Below are positions 37,099-46,596 of a stretch of 64,000 nt of DNA, piece after piece. Both the position numbers and the translations under genes were made by a program. This stretch comes from Solirubrobacterales bacterium (GTDB taxonomy: Bacteria > Actinomycetota > Thermoleophilia > Solirubrobacterales > 70-9): the NCBI GenBank assembly GCA_016712175.1, contig JADJRQ010000003.1, positions 124,001 to 188,000 of the forward strand, written 5' to 3'. The notes beneath the pieces are model-generated. The model had not been told where the DNA came from and made no database searches. It was given only the letters and a program-made list of their open reading frames with translations. How positions within the stretch are numbered: position 1 is the first letter of the stretch; the number at the start of each line of letters is the position of its first letter.

Positions 37099-38320
37099 GT
37101 GCTTGAAGTGGAGAAGTGGGCCGAGATCAGAAAGATGAGTCGGGTCGACGGACTCTCGCAAAGAGAGATTTCAAGGCGATGCGGCCTCAACCGAAGAACC
37201 GTCAAGCGAGCGCTCGAGGCAACGGATCCCCCGGGCTACAACCGCAAGAATTCAGGAGCCTCGAAGCTCGACCCCTTCCGCGACGAGATCGGGCACCTGC
37301 TCGAAGAAAACCCGATCCTCTCCGGAGTTCGCGTCCTCGAAGAGATCCGCACCCTCGGCTACACCGGCGGCAAAAGCATCCTGAATGAACACCTCCGAGA
37401 GATTCGGCCCCGCTACCAGCCGCCGCCAAGGACCTACCAGCGCACCACCTACCGCCCCGGAGAGCTTGCCCAGATCGACCTGATGGAGCTTCGTGATCAG
37501 GTCCCGGTTGGCCACGGTCAGAGCAGGAAGGCCTCCTCCTGACCCGGCTGCCCTTTTCGAAGAAGCTCTCGGCCGAGCTGATCTTCGCCAAGCGCTTCGA
37601 AGACATCAGCTTCGGAATCAGCTCCTGCCTGATCCAGATCGGCTGTTTGCCGAAGAAGCTCGTGCTAGACCGCGAAGCAGCCCTCCACAAGGGAGGCGGC
37701 AAGCCAACTGACCCCTTCGCGGCCTACCTCGGCCAGCTGAACCTCGGCTGGGTCATCCTCGCTGCTAGAGACGCCGAAGCAAAAGGAGCACTTGAGCGAA
37801 ACCACCGCTTCATCCACGGCAACTTCGAGGCCGGAAGGCGATTCGCCAACCCGGCCGACTTCCGACACCAGCTCGACCTCTGGCTGGGCCGGACGAACAA
37901 CCGAAAGCACCGCACCACCAAACAGGTGATCGATGAGCACTTCAAAGAAGAAGCGGCCTCGATGAGGCCGCTGCCAAAGAACCTCCCTGACACCGACCAC
38001 CGCCAGGTGATCAGGGTGCCGGCCCAGCCCTACTTCCGCTTCGACACAAACGACTATTCGCTCGACCCAAGGTTGGTTGGCAAAAGAGTCGAGCTCAGAG
38101 CAAGCCAGGGTTTGGATCACCGCGACCGAGCTCGAAACCGGCAGGACGGCCTGCCGCCACCAAAGAAGTCTTCGCCGGCGGCCTCACCTTCACCGACCCG
38201 GCCCACCAGGACCTGCTCGACGAGATGAGAGCCGAGCGGCTCGGCTACCAACCGAAGCCCAAAGACACCGAAATCGAGATCAGGCCGCTCACCACCTACG
38301 ACGAGTTGATCCCGGTATGA
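37099..38320 (+). pseudogene. istA: IS21 transposase IstA, copy A, several frameshifts
   Basis: The GTG at 37099 has GGAGGAAGG upstream. The first frame has a helix-turn-helix (GLSQREISRRCGLNRRTVKRAL) and the start of the integrase catalytic core (YRPGELAQIDLMELR, first Asp). The rest of the core (VLDREAALHKGGG ... GWVILAARDAEAKGALERNH, with D and E) and the C-terminal domain are in other frames. Comparison with copy B shows extra or missing single bases at GG, AAA and CC runs, so the working gene is probably intact. IstA cuts and joins the IS ends. Confidence 0.85.
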
Positions 38321-39075
38321 GCGCGACTTCGGAACTCACCCACCTCTTCCGGCAGATGAAGGCTCCTGCCGCAGCAGAAGCGATGCCAGCCCTCGCCGAG
38401 CGGGCCCGCTCTGAGGAATGGACCTATGAGCGCTTCGCCAAGCGCTGCTTTCAACCGAGAGTCTCGGCTCGGGAATCCCACGGCGGCGAAGCAAGGATCC
38501 GCGCGGCCCGCTTTCCGGCGAGGAAGTCCTGGAAGAGTTCGACTTCAAAGTTTCAGACTTCAATCAAGCGCCAAGTCGCCGAGCACCTCGGCCAGCTCGA
38601 CTTCCTCGCGGCACAAGAGAACGTGATCCTGCTCGGGCCTCCCGGCACCGGCAAGACCCACCTGGCCACCGCGATTGGAATCAGGGCTTGCCTCGCCGGC
38701 CAGCGGACGATCTTTGCCTCAGCGACCGAGTGGGTGGCAAGGCTGCTTGAGGCCAAGCGGGAAGACCGGCGAGGACGAGATCACGAAGCTCGGCCGGGTT
38801 CCGCTCTTGATCATCGACGAGGTCGGCTACATCCCGTTTGACCCCGAAGCCGCAAACCTCATGTTCTCCTTGATCTCGGCCCGCTACGAGCGGGCCTCTT
38901 TGATCATCACCTCAAACAAGGCGTTCTCTTCTGGGGCGAGATCTTCGGCGACGAGGTCGTTGCCGCGGCGATGATCGATCGGCTCGTTCACCACGCCGAG
39001 ATCCTCAGCCTGAAAGGTGACTCCTACCGGCTCAAAGACCGGGACCTCGGCCGCGCAAAGCCTCAGCAGCCCTAA
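38317..39075 (+). pseudogene. istB: IS21 helper ATPase IstB, copy A, several frameshifts
   Basis: The ATG at 38317 overlaps the istA stop. A corrected reading gives about 250 aa: MSATSELTHLFRQMKAPAAA, then Walker A GPPGTGKTHLATAIG, Walker B LLIIDEVGYIPFD and LIITSNKAF. Indels relative to copy B lie near 38410-38450, 38535-38560, 38765 and 38930. IstB is the AAA+ protein that selects target DNA and activates IstA. Confidence 0.85.
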
Positions 39076-39147
39076 CCGGCCTGACTGCGGGACCTGCGCT
39101 GGGTGAAGCGCTCTCAACCGGGGAGGGCTCTCCACAAACACCGGATG

Positions 39148-39227
39148 GCGCACTTTTCAACCGGTCGATTCATAAACACGGAGTGGTGCACTTTTCAACC
39201 GGCAGAACTGGTGCACTTTTCAACCGG
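39148..39227 (+). repeat. IS21 right-end direct repeats (three copies)
   Basis: The sequence CACTTTTCAACCGG occurs three times, at about 39148-39164, 39187-39202 and 39212-39227, directly before the right tip. Such multiple sites are the transposase binding repeats of IS21 elements. Copy B has the same three. Confidence 0.75.
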
Positions 39228-39235
39228 CCTTGACA

Positions 39236-39417
39236 TATTCAACCACTGCATATCCGTCAAGACCTTCTTCTACTTCGATCACGGTTCCGACAGCTTGGCG
39301 CGTTCTTTTGATTCCCTTGTGCGGGATTTGCGACCAGATTTCTAGGGTTTCGTCAACTTGAGGGTCTTGTTTGACCGAGAACATGGTGGGTCTACCTTTT
39401 TCGCTTTCGTCACTCAT
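39236..39417 (-). pseudogene. 5' part of the 95-aa gene split by IS21 copy A
   Basis: The ATG is at 39417 with GGATGGAG upstream. Residues 1-60 are read here (MSDESEKGRPTMFSVKQDPQ ...), and the rest is at 36858-36969. The whole protein is small, acidic and of unknown family, with LIPCPDDDG near its end. It lies 30 bp from the internal copy of the transposon end. Confidence 0.8.
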
Positions 39418-39448
39418 TGAATCTCCATCCTTGTTTGCGATAGATCGC

Positions 39449-39494
39449 GTGTAGCGACTGAAGAGTGATCCTATGAGCGACGAAGGGTGCTCCT
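39449..39494 (+). repeat. Internal copy of the transposon left end
   Basis: GTGTAGCGAC at 39449-39458 is followed by a segment nearly identical to the left end (one A/G change over the next 14 bases), a CGAC box, and TGCTCCT at 39488-39494. The orientation is the same as the left end. The outermost T of the end is a C here. It lies in the gap between the 95-aa gene and the HEPN gene. Confidence 0.75.
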
Positions 39495-39502
39495 GCCCCT
39501 CG

Positions 39503-40819
39503 TCATTCTGCGTTCATGTACTCGCTGAAAAGCGGATCAATCGGCAGGCGCTGCTCCAGAACACCCTTGGGACAGCCAAGCCGGCCCGCAATCCAAAGCC
39601 TAAGCACCAACAAGTTTTCCCGCTGCGTGTTCGCGACCTCCAAAGAGTCGGGCATCGGATTGTCAGGATGTTTGATTCCGCTGTTGCAGCGTTTCGCTCG
39701 TTCTACCCAAGCATCGGCATCTGGGAAAGGAAGAAGGGGTAGTTCTTCCAGCACGAGTTCCAATGCTTTTGGAAACGGAAGTTGCTTTCGATCGTTCAGG
39801 TCCTTCCCACCTGCATCGAGGGCGAGTTGATAGCCGAGTGCCTCAAGCGCAACGCCTGTGAGCATCAGGCGTGTTTCCCAGAACGCATCTTGTTGATCCG
39901 ATACTGATACGAGGGCAGATACCGCCCTGCCGAATCGCCGCCGGAGCGTTATCCATTTTGCGACTCCTTGAGTGCCGATGTCCGAAAGAGTGAATAGGAA
40001 TCGAGGTCGAGTGGACCAGTCTTTGTGCTGGCGTAGTCGATGAGTGCGAACCTCTCTCCAAGTTGGACCGACTTCGTCTCCAGCCATCGTCATTTCGGAG
40101 TCATCGAGCCTGGAAACGCTGAGCTTAGAAAACCCAAACTGCTCCCATGCTGAAACGACTAGGAGTTCACGGATTGCTAAGTGGCTCTCAAGGAGATCGG
40201 ACCAGCCGCTTGGAGTTTTCTTTGAAGTGACAAGCTGAACAATGTTGTCCGCTTTGACAGAGCCGTCCTGTCTAGGAGGCGGAACTCGGAAATCAGGTCT
40301 CAGGGTCAGATTGTTCCTTTGGTCCAACCTGATCTCTTCAGGGGCTTCGGCGACGATATTGACCGTAGTTTCTTGGCCTCGGGTGACTTCAGTGGAGATG
40401 CTGCTAATTCCCGACCAGACGGTCAGGCCGGGCAGCTCAGTTCGAATTCCATGAACTCGTTCAAGGTTCAAACTTGAGGACCCGATAACCGCAAAGTTCG
40501 GAACAATCTTCCCTGCTCCGGGGCCAGGAAGTTGAAACGAACCACCGACGGTGCGACAACCGACTAATGCCACCGGCCCATTGTTGTCGTGAAACACCAG
40601 ATTGCGAGGAGCCTCTCTAGCCGGCTTGTCGGTTTCGAACCCCATCGATTCGAAGAACCATTCCGCATATGTATCGCCGGGTTCGAGTCCTCGATTGGGG
40701 ACCGTGAGAACGATCTGCCGACCGGTGTCCTGAAGCATTACGGCAACGTGGGGCGTGGCTTCGTCGCCGTCGATCAGCCAACCAAGCCGAGGCACGTCGA
40801 TTAAGAGTTCGTTGCTCAT
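39503..40819 (-). CDS. HEPN-domain protein, ApeA-like (last gene of the putative defence operon)
   Basis: This is a 438-aa protein. The N-terminal 230 residues look like a beta-rich sensor domain (LVFHDNNGPVALVGCRTVGG, then IVPNFAVIGSSSLNLERVHG). The C-terminal half is helical and carries Arg377-x6-His384 in AKRCNSGIKHPDN, within the R-x(4-6)-H pattern of HEPN ribonucleases. This resembles the ApeA_NTD plus HEPN layout of the anti-phage protein ApeA, by memory. It should cleave RNA on activation. Its start overlaps the preceding stop by 4 bp. Confidence 0.65.
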   Translation of the reverse strand: MSNELLIDVPRLGWLIDGDEATPHVAVMLQDTGRQIVLTVPNRGLEPGDTYAEWFFESMGFETDKPAREAPRNLVFHDNNGPVALVGCRTVGGSFQLPGPGAGKIVPNFAVIGSSSLNLERVHGIRTELPGLTVWSGISSISTEVTRGQETTVNIVAEAPEEIRLDQRNNLTLRPDFRVPPPRQDGSVKADNIVQLVTSKKTPSGWSDLLESHLAIRELLVVSAWEQFGFSKLSVSRLDDSEMTMAGDEVGPTWREVRTHRLRQHKDWSTRPRFLFTLSDIGTQGVAKWITLRRRFGRAVSALVSVSDQQDAFWETRLMLTGVALEALGYQLALDAGGKDLNDRKQLPFPKALELVLEELPLLPFPDADAWVERAKRCNSGIKHPDNPMPDSLEVANTQRENLLVLRLWIAGRLGCPKGVLEQRLPIDPLFSEYMNAE

Positions 40820-41541
40820 GCTGGGCCGGGGTGGTCGGGGTCTTCCGGGCCTTCCAGTTCAACTTCCTCTGAAGGCGATAGACCGACATTTTGCTGGCCT
40901 TCCACGTGATGACTGATAGCCAGCTCGGCAAAGCGTCGAAATGCCAGTGCCCGATCCCGAAAAGCGGCGACCGCTTCTGGATCGGTTTTGTCATCCGAAT
41001 CAGAAGGCAGCAGTTGGACAATTATCTCATCGGCAAAGTCGTATTCGAGGAAGTCCGGTTCGTTGGGAGACGCTTCCACGGAGCCATTCAGATCTTCTGC
41101 CGCGCGCATCAACTTCCCCATCTCCTCGATTCCTCGATCAAATCTCACCCGATGTATTTGCGGATAATGAAAAGACTGGTCCCTGACGCCTCCCGCTCGC
41201 AGCTGTGCGACGCTCTGAGCGCAAACGATCTCCTGGTGTAGGTCTCTCGCTTCCTCAGGCAGGCTCTCAATGAACGCACCGATCTCCTTTGGGAACTGCT
41301 GCTTTGCTTGACGTAAGAACTTGACCGCCTCCATATGGAAGCTCAACTGCATGCGGTAGAGCAGCAACCTCACGCCGGCGTCGTCCACAGCCTCCTGGAG
41401 TCGAAACAGTCGTCCCCAGTCATTGGCAATCATCGCTACTCCAGTCAAGAATCGGGCGACAGGATCCGATGCGGGGAACACGTCTCCAATCCTGAAAGAA
41501 AGTTCAACTAGTTCGTCGTTCTGGTCGGGGATCGGTGCCAC
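40816..41541 (-). CDS. Hypothetical protein in the putative defence operon
   Basis: This 241-aa mostly helical protein has the N-terminal VARFLTGVAMIANDWGRLFR and MQLSFHMEAVKFLRQAKQQF. Its acidic C-terminus (EEVELEGPEDPDHPGPA) is typical of a flexible tail. The first 110 residues have the feel of a HEPN/AbiV-like helical bundle, but I see no R-x4-6-H motif. It is 9 bp downstream of the AlbA_2 gene and overlaps the ApeA-like gene by 4 bp. Confidence 0.65.
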   Translation of the reverse strand: MAPIPDQNDELVELSFRIGDVFPASDPVARFLTGVAMIANDWGRLFRLQEAVDDAGVRLLLYRMQLSFHMEAVKFLRQAKQQFPKEIGAFIESLPEEARDLHQEIVCAQSVAQLRAGGVRDQSFHYPQIHRVRFDRGIEEMGKLMRAAEDLNGSVEASPNEPDFLEYDFADEIIVQLLPSDSDDKTDPEAVAAFRDRALAFRRFAELAISHHVEGQQNVGLSPSEEVELEGPEDPDHPGPA

Positions 41542-41550
41542 GGCGCCCCG

Positions 41551-42798
41551 TCAGCTTGACTTTCGAATACGGGGCCCCGGATCCAAGAGGCTTTCGAATT
41601 TCTCTGGGTCGTCTAGGAACGTTCCGATCCAGCGCCTGAGAAGATCTGCAGCGACCTGCCCAGGAGATTCAAGAAGTTCGCTCGTGCCGGTTGATAAGTT
41701 CGCATTGAAGGACGGTGCTGATTGATGAAGCCGTTGGGCTTTGATTCCTGGCGCCTCGCTGGACTCACTACTTGAAACCGCTTCCTTGAATCCGTTGAGG
41801 ATCAACTGGATGTCGATCAAGCCGGCTGGTGGGTACTGTTCATACCAAGTGCCTGCGAATCGAAGGAATGTCACCAATTCTCGGAGCAGTGCGCGTTCAT
41901 GCGCAACCCGATAGCTGAGCTGGACGTTCTCTGCGAGACTCCAGTTCAGAGGAACGGTAGTTCGCATTCCGAGCGTGGCTGGGAAACTCAAGGCGATCGC
42001 GGAGTCAACCCGTTTGGCCAGATGATCGCCGACCGAGCGGGCGATGCTCACACCGTTGGTTTCCCGGAGGGCCCCTTTAGAACGGATCTTGAGAAGTTCA
42101 AGGAACGCAGGCGTAGGTCGGCCAAGTTCTGAGAACGCCCAGCCTTGCGTCTTTCGACCAACGCTTGCGAGCTCAGGCGCCACCCAAGGTTCTGACGGAT
42201 GGTGAGTAGCTCCCCTCATGCTGAGGGACACCTGCATCGTTCCGATGAAGTCGAGCGGCTTGCGTTCGTCCCAAGCACCTGGCTCCGTGAGACTAGGGAA
42301 AAATTGGTCGATCTCGCCGATCAGGTCTCTGGTTGGATTCGACGTCTCGAAATGGCGGCGAAATTGGTAAAGCCTCTCGATCTCGGGCTCGGACAGGTCG
42401 GTAGTCGTCGCCCCGACTCTCTTTGGGAATTTTCCATTGGTGTTGTGGGGCGCCTGCGCCGATTGGGGAATTATCAAAGCGACGACGCCCATGTTGTCTT
42501 TCTCGGGATCGGCAATACGACGGATCTCGACTCGAGGCACAGGCCTGACCAGTGCGCTCACGACTTGCTGTAGTCGATCGGACTCTTGCTCCAGTTTGAC
42601 GCCAGGGGCATCTACTGCTCGGCTGTCCTTTTCGGCAATTCCAATGAGGATCACACCACCGTCGACGGTCATGGCAGCAACGTCTTTGGCAATCGAATTA
42701 TTCGATCCCGGCTCCAATTTGAAATCGAGCGAAGCACTCTCCTCGATCTGAGCTTCCACCAGCATGAGGATGTCCGCCCATGTCTCTGGTTCAGTCAT
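41551..42798 (-). CDS. AlbA_2/Schlafen-like ATP-binding domain protein in the putative defence operon
   Basis: A protein of 415 aa from ATG 42798, which overlaps the HEAT gene's stop (ATGA). Residues about 15-125 match the AlbA_2 (Schlafen core) domain: ESASLDFKLEPG, then IAKDVAAMTVDGGVILIGIAEKD and KFPKRVGATTTDLS. The acidic ESASLDFK start is the usual E-x-x-x-x-E/D-F-K signature. The remaining 290 residues are unknown. Such proteins occur in several phage-defence islands, and Schlafen relatives cut tRNA. Confidence 0.7.
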   Translation of the reverse strand: MTEPETWADILMLVEAQIEESASLDFKLEPGSNNSIAKDVAAMTVDGGVILIGIAEKDSRAVDAPGVKLEQESDRLQQVVSALVRPVPRVEIRRIADPEKDNMGVVALIIPQSAQAPHNTNGKFPKRVGATTTDLSEPEIERLYQFRRHFETSNPTRDLIGEIDQFFPSLTEPGAWDERKPLDFIGTMQVSLSMRGATHHPSEPWVAPELASVGRKTQGWAFSELGRPTPAFLELLKIRSKGALRETNGVSIARSVGDHLAKRVDSAIALSFPATLGMRTTVPLNWSLAENVQLSYRVAHERALLRELVTFLRFAGTWYEQYPPAGLIDIQLILNGFKEAVSSSESSEAPGIKAQRLHQSAPSFNANLSTGTSELLESPGQVAADLLRRWIGTFLDDPEKFESLLDPGPRIRKSS

Positions 42799-43694
42799 GT
42801 TGATCCTTCGCTCCCGGGTTCTAAGAGTGCTTCGCACTCTCTCGCCCGTGACCTTACGTGTGCCGAGCGGTGCTTCCTGAGCGTCTCAACATTGGATCTA
42901 AGGAACTCCGGCAGTTCGTCGAAGTCTGCCCAGACCTCGGCAATTCTCGCAGGCACCCAGGTACCGGGTTCATCGATGGCATCGAAGAGTGCAGAGTTCT
43001 CAATCGACTCGCTCTCACTTCGCGCGTACCGGGCAGCGACGAAGGCGGCCGCGGCGCTTCGAACATGAGGATCTTGATCGGTCAGCAAACCGACCAGAAT
43101 CGGCGTCTCCTCGGGAAGGTTTCGAGCCGCCAGGGCATGGGCGGCCCACCGACGATCTGTTGAGTCTCCAGAAAGTAGTTCGATGAGACGAGCGTTCGCC
43201 TCCTCCTCCTCAAAAGAATCGAGGAGGAGTGCTAGTTTGGCGCTCGCGGCAATCAATCTTGGCCCGTGGCCGAACATCGAAGATGCTGCGACGTCGCCTG
43301 TGGAGATTCTTTTCGCGATGTCACCAACCCTCTGAGAGAACTCTGCAGGGATCATCTCGGGATGAAATCCGAGAAGGACCATCGCACTGGCTTTGTGTTC
43401 GGCCATGACTGCGGGAGCCTCAAGAATTGCGCACAGCGCTTCCCAATCTGCCTCGTCGGGATGCCAGATGTTCAACATTGAGAGGGTGTGTGTCGGGTCG
43501 TAGCCGTAGTCATGGCGACCGGTTTTCGCATCCGCGATGATTTGAGATGTTTGGGCGACGAGTCTCGGAACGATCTTTCTGATCGTTTCCGGTGGGAGTT
43601 TCCGGACCGACCCCAAAACTGCCAGGGCATCTGGGGATCCATCGGATGCTTCTTGGAGGAGGAGCTTTCTCACCTCATCGTCTCGGTTGGCCAC
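42795..43694 (-). CDS. HEAT-repeat-like protein in the putative defence operon
   Basis: A 299-aa protein starting at GTG. The body is helical, with HEAT-like repeats (LVGLLTDQDPHVRSAAAAFVA, RWAAHALAARNLPEETPI). There is no enzymatic motif. It overlaps the DUF4365 gene upstream by 25 bp and the AlbA_2 gene by 4 bp. HEAT repeats usually bind proteins or nucleic acids, so it may serve as a scaffold or sensor. Confidence 0.7.
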   Translation of the reverse strand: MANRDDEVRKLLLQEASDGSPDALAVLGSVRKLPPETIRKIVPRLVAQTSQIIADAKTGRHDYGYDPTHTLSMLNIWHPDEADWEALCAILEAPAVMAEHKASAMVLLGFHPEMIPAEFSQRVGDIAKRISTGDVAASSMFGHGPRLIAASAKLALLLDSFEEEEANARLIELLSGDSTDRRWAAHALAARNLPEETPILVGLLTDQDPHVRSAAAAFVAARYARSESESIENSALFDAIDEPGTWVPARIAEVWADFDELPEFLRSNVETLRKHRSAHVRSRARECEALLEPGSEGST

Positions 43695-45619
43695 GATGCC
43701 AAGTGCTGCGAAGCGAAGAATGAAGTCGTGCGAGTCGGCGTTCTTTTGAGGCTTTCGATCTGCTCATCTGTCCATAGGTCGGGCGGGAATTGCTGGGCGA
43801 TTCTGGCCCACGACTTGGCCTTGAGTTGGTCAAAGCAACTATTGAGCCGGCTGATGTCTTCAGCGATTGTTTCGGTCACCCGTTGGCTACACGATGGGAT
43901 TAAACCCGCGATGGCTTCCGCGATCTTGACGTCTAAAAGGAAGAATGGTGTGGTTCGATCAATGAACGCGCGAGGATCGGCAAGTGTTTCTCGCAACCAA
44001 AGCACGTTTCGATCGGCGATGTTCTCGCTCAATACGTCGCCAGCTTGTTCGAGAAGCTGAAGGTTGGCAAGGGAAGTAGTTCTGGTTGACTTAGCCGGAT
44101 CGACGTTGCTTGCCGCGATGGTGACCGCCTCGGCGGGCCCGTCGGACAGAAGGCGAACGTTCGCAAGTTTCAGAGCCTTGGAGTCTCCAGAAATTCTCAG
44201 TAGCTCAATCCCTTGTGCCGCGGTTACTGGGTCTGATTGGCGGCCGACTCTCATGAGCGCGTCAGTTCCCATGAGCCCTATGGCTCGTCTCCAGCCGCCA
44301 TGGTCGGCTGCGAAGCCGGCCGCGAGCGAGGATGCGAGAAGTTTCGTGGAAGCGAGATCCTCCGCCGCGAAGGTGACGCTGCTCTCGTCTCTGGTCCAGA
44401 GATTGAAGGTCCGTTCGGCGCTGTGGGCGAGTCCGCCTGAAAGTTCTTGAGATCGCCACCAGCCGGCGATCGTGTCGCCCGCAGTAACAACTTCTTGCAC
44501 GTCCATTTGCTCAGCCGAAGACGTTCCAAAGATCAGGGCGGCCGCGGACCCGGCAAGAGCGGTCGCGGTTAGGTCCTCGGCTGCCTGATCCCCTACGGCT
44601 AGCGTGTCGAATGCATCTGATCGTGCGTCGGTTAGCTGTCCGAGCTCTGCCCGTACGCGCCCGCGTTGAATTTTCAGCCAGGCTAGATCAACTGGTTCTG
44701 ATTGATCGTCTTCGACCAACTCGTTGAGGACCCCGAGGGCGTGTTCAGGGTGATCTCCGTTCAGGTAGACGCAAGCGAGTGTGACCACTGCGACACATTC
44801 ACGATGGTCTGACGGTGCCTCTTCAACTCGTAGCTTGAGGCCTGTCGCAGGGTCACCGTTCAAATACTTCGCGAAGCTCCCAACGAAGCGCCAATCCCAT
44901 TCATCGTGGTCTTCTGCTTCCAGCAGCCCGGGGAGTTCCGAATGTTTATTGAGTCGATGTTGGAGTTCCTGAAAGCGGCATTGAACGAGCATCGCAAAGA
45001 CTTCTGCCGCGGTGATGGGATCATCAGGAAATGAGTTGGGGTGGGGAGCTACGAGTCGCGGAACTATCGCTGCATATCTCCATTGGTCGCCCGGCGCGAG
45101 ACTCTGTGCGTCGCTCCAAGTGGTTCCTTCCCAGCTGGGCCGCGTTTGATTGACGGCGGCTACCTGCAGCAGTTCGGAGAGGTGCTCCTTATCGACCGTG
45201 TTAGCTTTGGGAACCAGAACCTTCGCCCCTTTACCAGTAGAGACGATCGTGTCGCTGGTGATGTGCGCCCAGTAGCTCGTCTTGGTATCCAGGTCGTGGA
45301 GCACCAAGAGGTGGGGCACCGAGCTCGAGGCCCAAGCATCGAAATGCGATCGATCTCCTTCTGCGTACCACCATCCCTCGACCGTGCCGTCATCGCTCTT
45401 CTTTGGAGACCTGAAATAGCTTTCGCCACCCTTTACTTGAACGCCTACAACTAGGCCAAGGTCGAAGAGTCGTGCATCACGCACCCACACAACGAGGTCG
45501 GTTCCAATGTCGTGGTGGTCGTTTTCCATCGGACCCCAGCCGATCGCAATGAAGTCGCTCTTGGTACCGGCGATTCCGCCGGCGCCGGTCTGCTCGGAGG
45601 GAGAAGCTCGTCGGGTCAT
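43670..45619 (-). CDS. DUF4365-like nuclease with C-terminal helical repeats
   Basis: This 649-aa protein starts at ATG 45619 (ATGA overlap with the previous stop); a longer frame upstream lies inside the neighbouring gene. The N-terminal 150 residues look like DUF4365, a PD-(D/E)XK fold: Asp37/Asp41 in MENDHHDIGTDLVVW and Gln61-Val-Lys63 in VGVQVKGG are at nuclease positions. GWWYAEGDRSHFDAW and VPHLLVLHD follow. Residues about 200-640 are TPR-like helices. It probably cuts DNA or RNA under control of its repeat domain. Confidence 0.7.
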   Translation of the reverse strand: MTRRASPSEQTGAGGIAGTKSDFIAIGWGPMENDHHDIGTDLVVWVRDARLFDLGLVVGVQVKGGESYFRSPKKSDDGTVEGWWYAEGDRSHFDAWASSSVPHLLVLHDLDTKTSYWAHITSDTIVSTGKGAKVLVPKANTVDKEHLSELLQVAAVNQTRPSWEGTTWSDAQSLAPGDQWRYAAIVPRLVAPHPNSFPDDPITAAEVFAMLVQCRFQELQHRLNKHSELPGLLEAEDHDEWDWRFVGSFAKYLNGDPATGLKLRVEEAPSDHRECVAVVTLACVYLNGDHPEHALGVLNELVEDDQSEPVDLAWLKIQRGRVRAELGQLTDARSDAFDTLAVGDQAAEDLTATALAGSAAALIFGTSSAEQMDVQEVVTAGDTIAGWWRSQELSGGLAHSAERTFNLWTRDESSVTFAAEDLASTKLLASSLAAGFAADHGGWRRAIGLMGTDALMRVGRQSDPVTAAQGIELLRISGDSKALKLANVRLLSDGPAEAVTIAASNVDPAKSTRTTSLANLQLLEQAGDVLSENIADRNVLWLRETLADPRAFIDRTTPFFLLDVKIAEAIAGLIPSCSQRVTETIAEDISRLNSCFDQLKAKSWARIAQQFPPDLWTDEQIESLKRTPTRTTSFFASQHLASWPTETMR

Positions 45620-46596
45620 TCCAGTGCCCTGAGTCGAGGGGCATCGCGTGCATCGACGTCGTCGGGAGCGGGCGGTTCGCTGTCTATCTGGACGCGCCAG
45701 GTGCCTTCCCGAACGAACAAAGCGCAACAGCGATGACAACAGTCCCGAAGGAGCAGTCCCTGATTTGTTCGGGTGGCTGGCACTTCAAAGAGATCAACGT
45801 TCGCGGCCTTCGATTGTTCGCTCCGGATCTGTTCGATTCGCTCCAAGTGGGACATCGGTCCCTTGTGAGCGCCGCCGACAACGTCGGCGAGTGCCGCGCG
45901 AACTTCGGCGTCATCGAAAACATCCTTGATGCGTAGCTGCCGAGCATCGTCGGATGACCGCAGATCTTCGACAGGTCGCGTGGGATCGGCATTGTGGACA
46001 TACCACGGAAGCCAGAGCTCCCCGAGCGCTTCTTTCGTCTCGATCATGTGGACAGATTCGAAGGCAGCTTCGAGGACCTGCCGGTGATCGGACGGACACC
46101 AGTCGACCCCGTAGCGTCGATCGAGATGCTGCCACTCACTTTCGTCCCGATTTCGTTCGAAACCGGTTCGAACAAGTGCGCCGGATTGCGAACTGACCGG
46201 CACGACCTTGGAGTAGTTCTTTCGCTCCCGTTCTAGATACCACGGAATTCGGATTCGGAATATGGCGAGCTCCTTGCGAACGGTCAGACGCTTGGCTATC
46301 AAGAGCGCAGCGCCCGCTGTGATCGCGACGACCACAAGCAACAAGGCACTGCCGTTGCCTGTTTGGGTCAATGAGATCGCTTGGAGGCCGATTCCTCCTG
46401 CAAACACGAAAAAGCCAACTGTCGCGTCGGCGGAATTTCCGGCGAATTCGACATCTTGATCGGCGGAATACCCCCAGCGAGGTGATCCTGGTCCGAACAC
46501 CCATGCCTTCGGCCCTTGCAGAGAGAGTCCTCGAGCGACCAGACCTGCCCCGACTAGCTCGATGAGCAGGGATGCGAACGTCCACCAGCTCGTCAT
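45616..46596 (-). CDS. Membrane protein with cytoplasmic C-terminal domain in the putative defence operon
   Basis: This 326-aa protein has hydrophobic helices at about residues 7-25, 61-77 and 83-103, then a 220-residue soluble part. That part contains HLDRRYGVDWCPSDHRQVLE, DALRADVV-like helices and, near the end, CCHRCCALFV, a Cys/His cluster that could bind zinc. Family unknown. It overlaps the resolvase stop and the DUF4365 start by 4 bp each. A membrane anchor in a defence operon often marks an effector or sensor; this is inference. Confidence 0.65.
   Translation of the reverse strand: MTSWWTFASLLIELVGAGLVARGLSLQGPKAWVFGPGSPRWGYSADQDVEFAGNSADATVGFFVFAGGIGLQAISLTQTGNGSALLLVVVAITAGAALLIAKRLTVRKELAIFRIRIPWYLERERKNYSKVVPVSSQSGALVRTGFERNRDESEWQHLDRRYGVDWCPSDHRQVLEAAFESVHMIETKEALGELWLPWYVHNADPTRPVEDLRSSDDARQLRIKDVFDDAEVRAALADVVGGAHKGPMSHLERIEQIRSEQSKAANVDLFEVPATRTNQGLLLRDCCHRCCALFVREGTWRVQIDSEPPAPDDVDARDAPRLRALE

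Larger units (their letters stand above)
36970..39235 (+). mobile_element. IS21-family insertion sequence, copy A (2266 bp)
   Basis: The element begins TGTAGGCGCC and ends CCTTGACA, i.e. TG ... CA as in the IS21 family. It is flanked by TATTCA (36964-36969 and 39236-39241). It carries istA and istB overlapping by ATGA. It is nearly identical to copy B at 56187-58452 and of the same length, but differs by about a dozen single-base indels. It interrupts a 95-aa gene inside the transposon. Confidence 0.92.
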
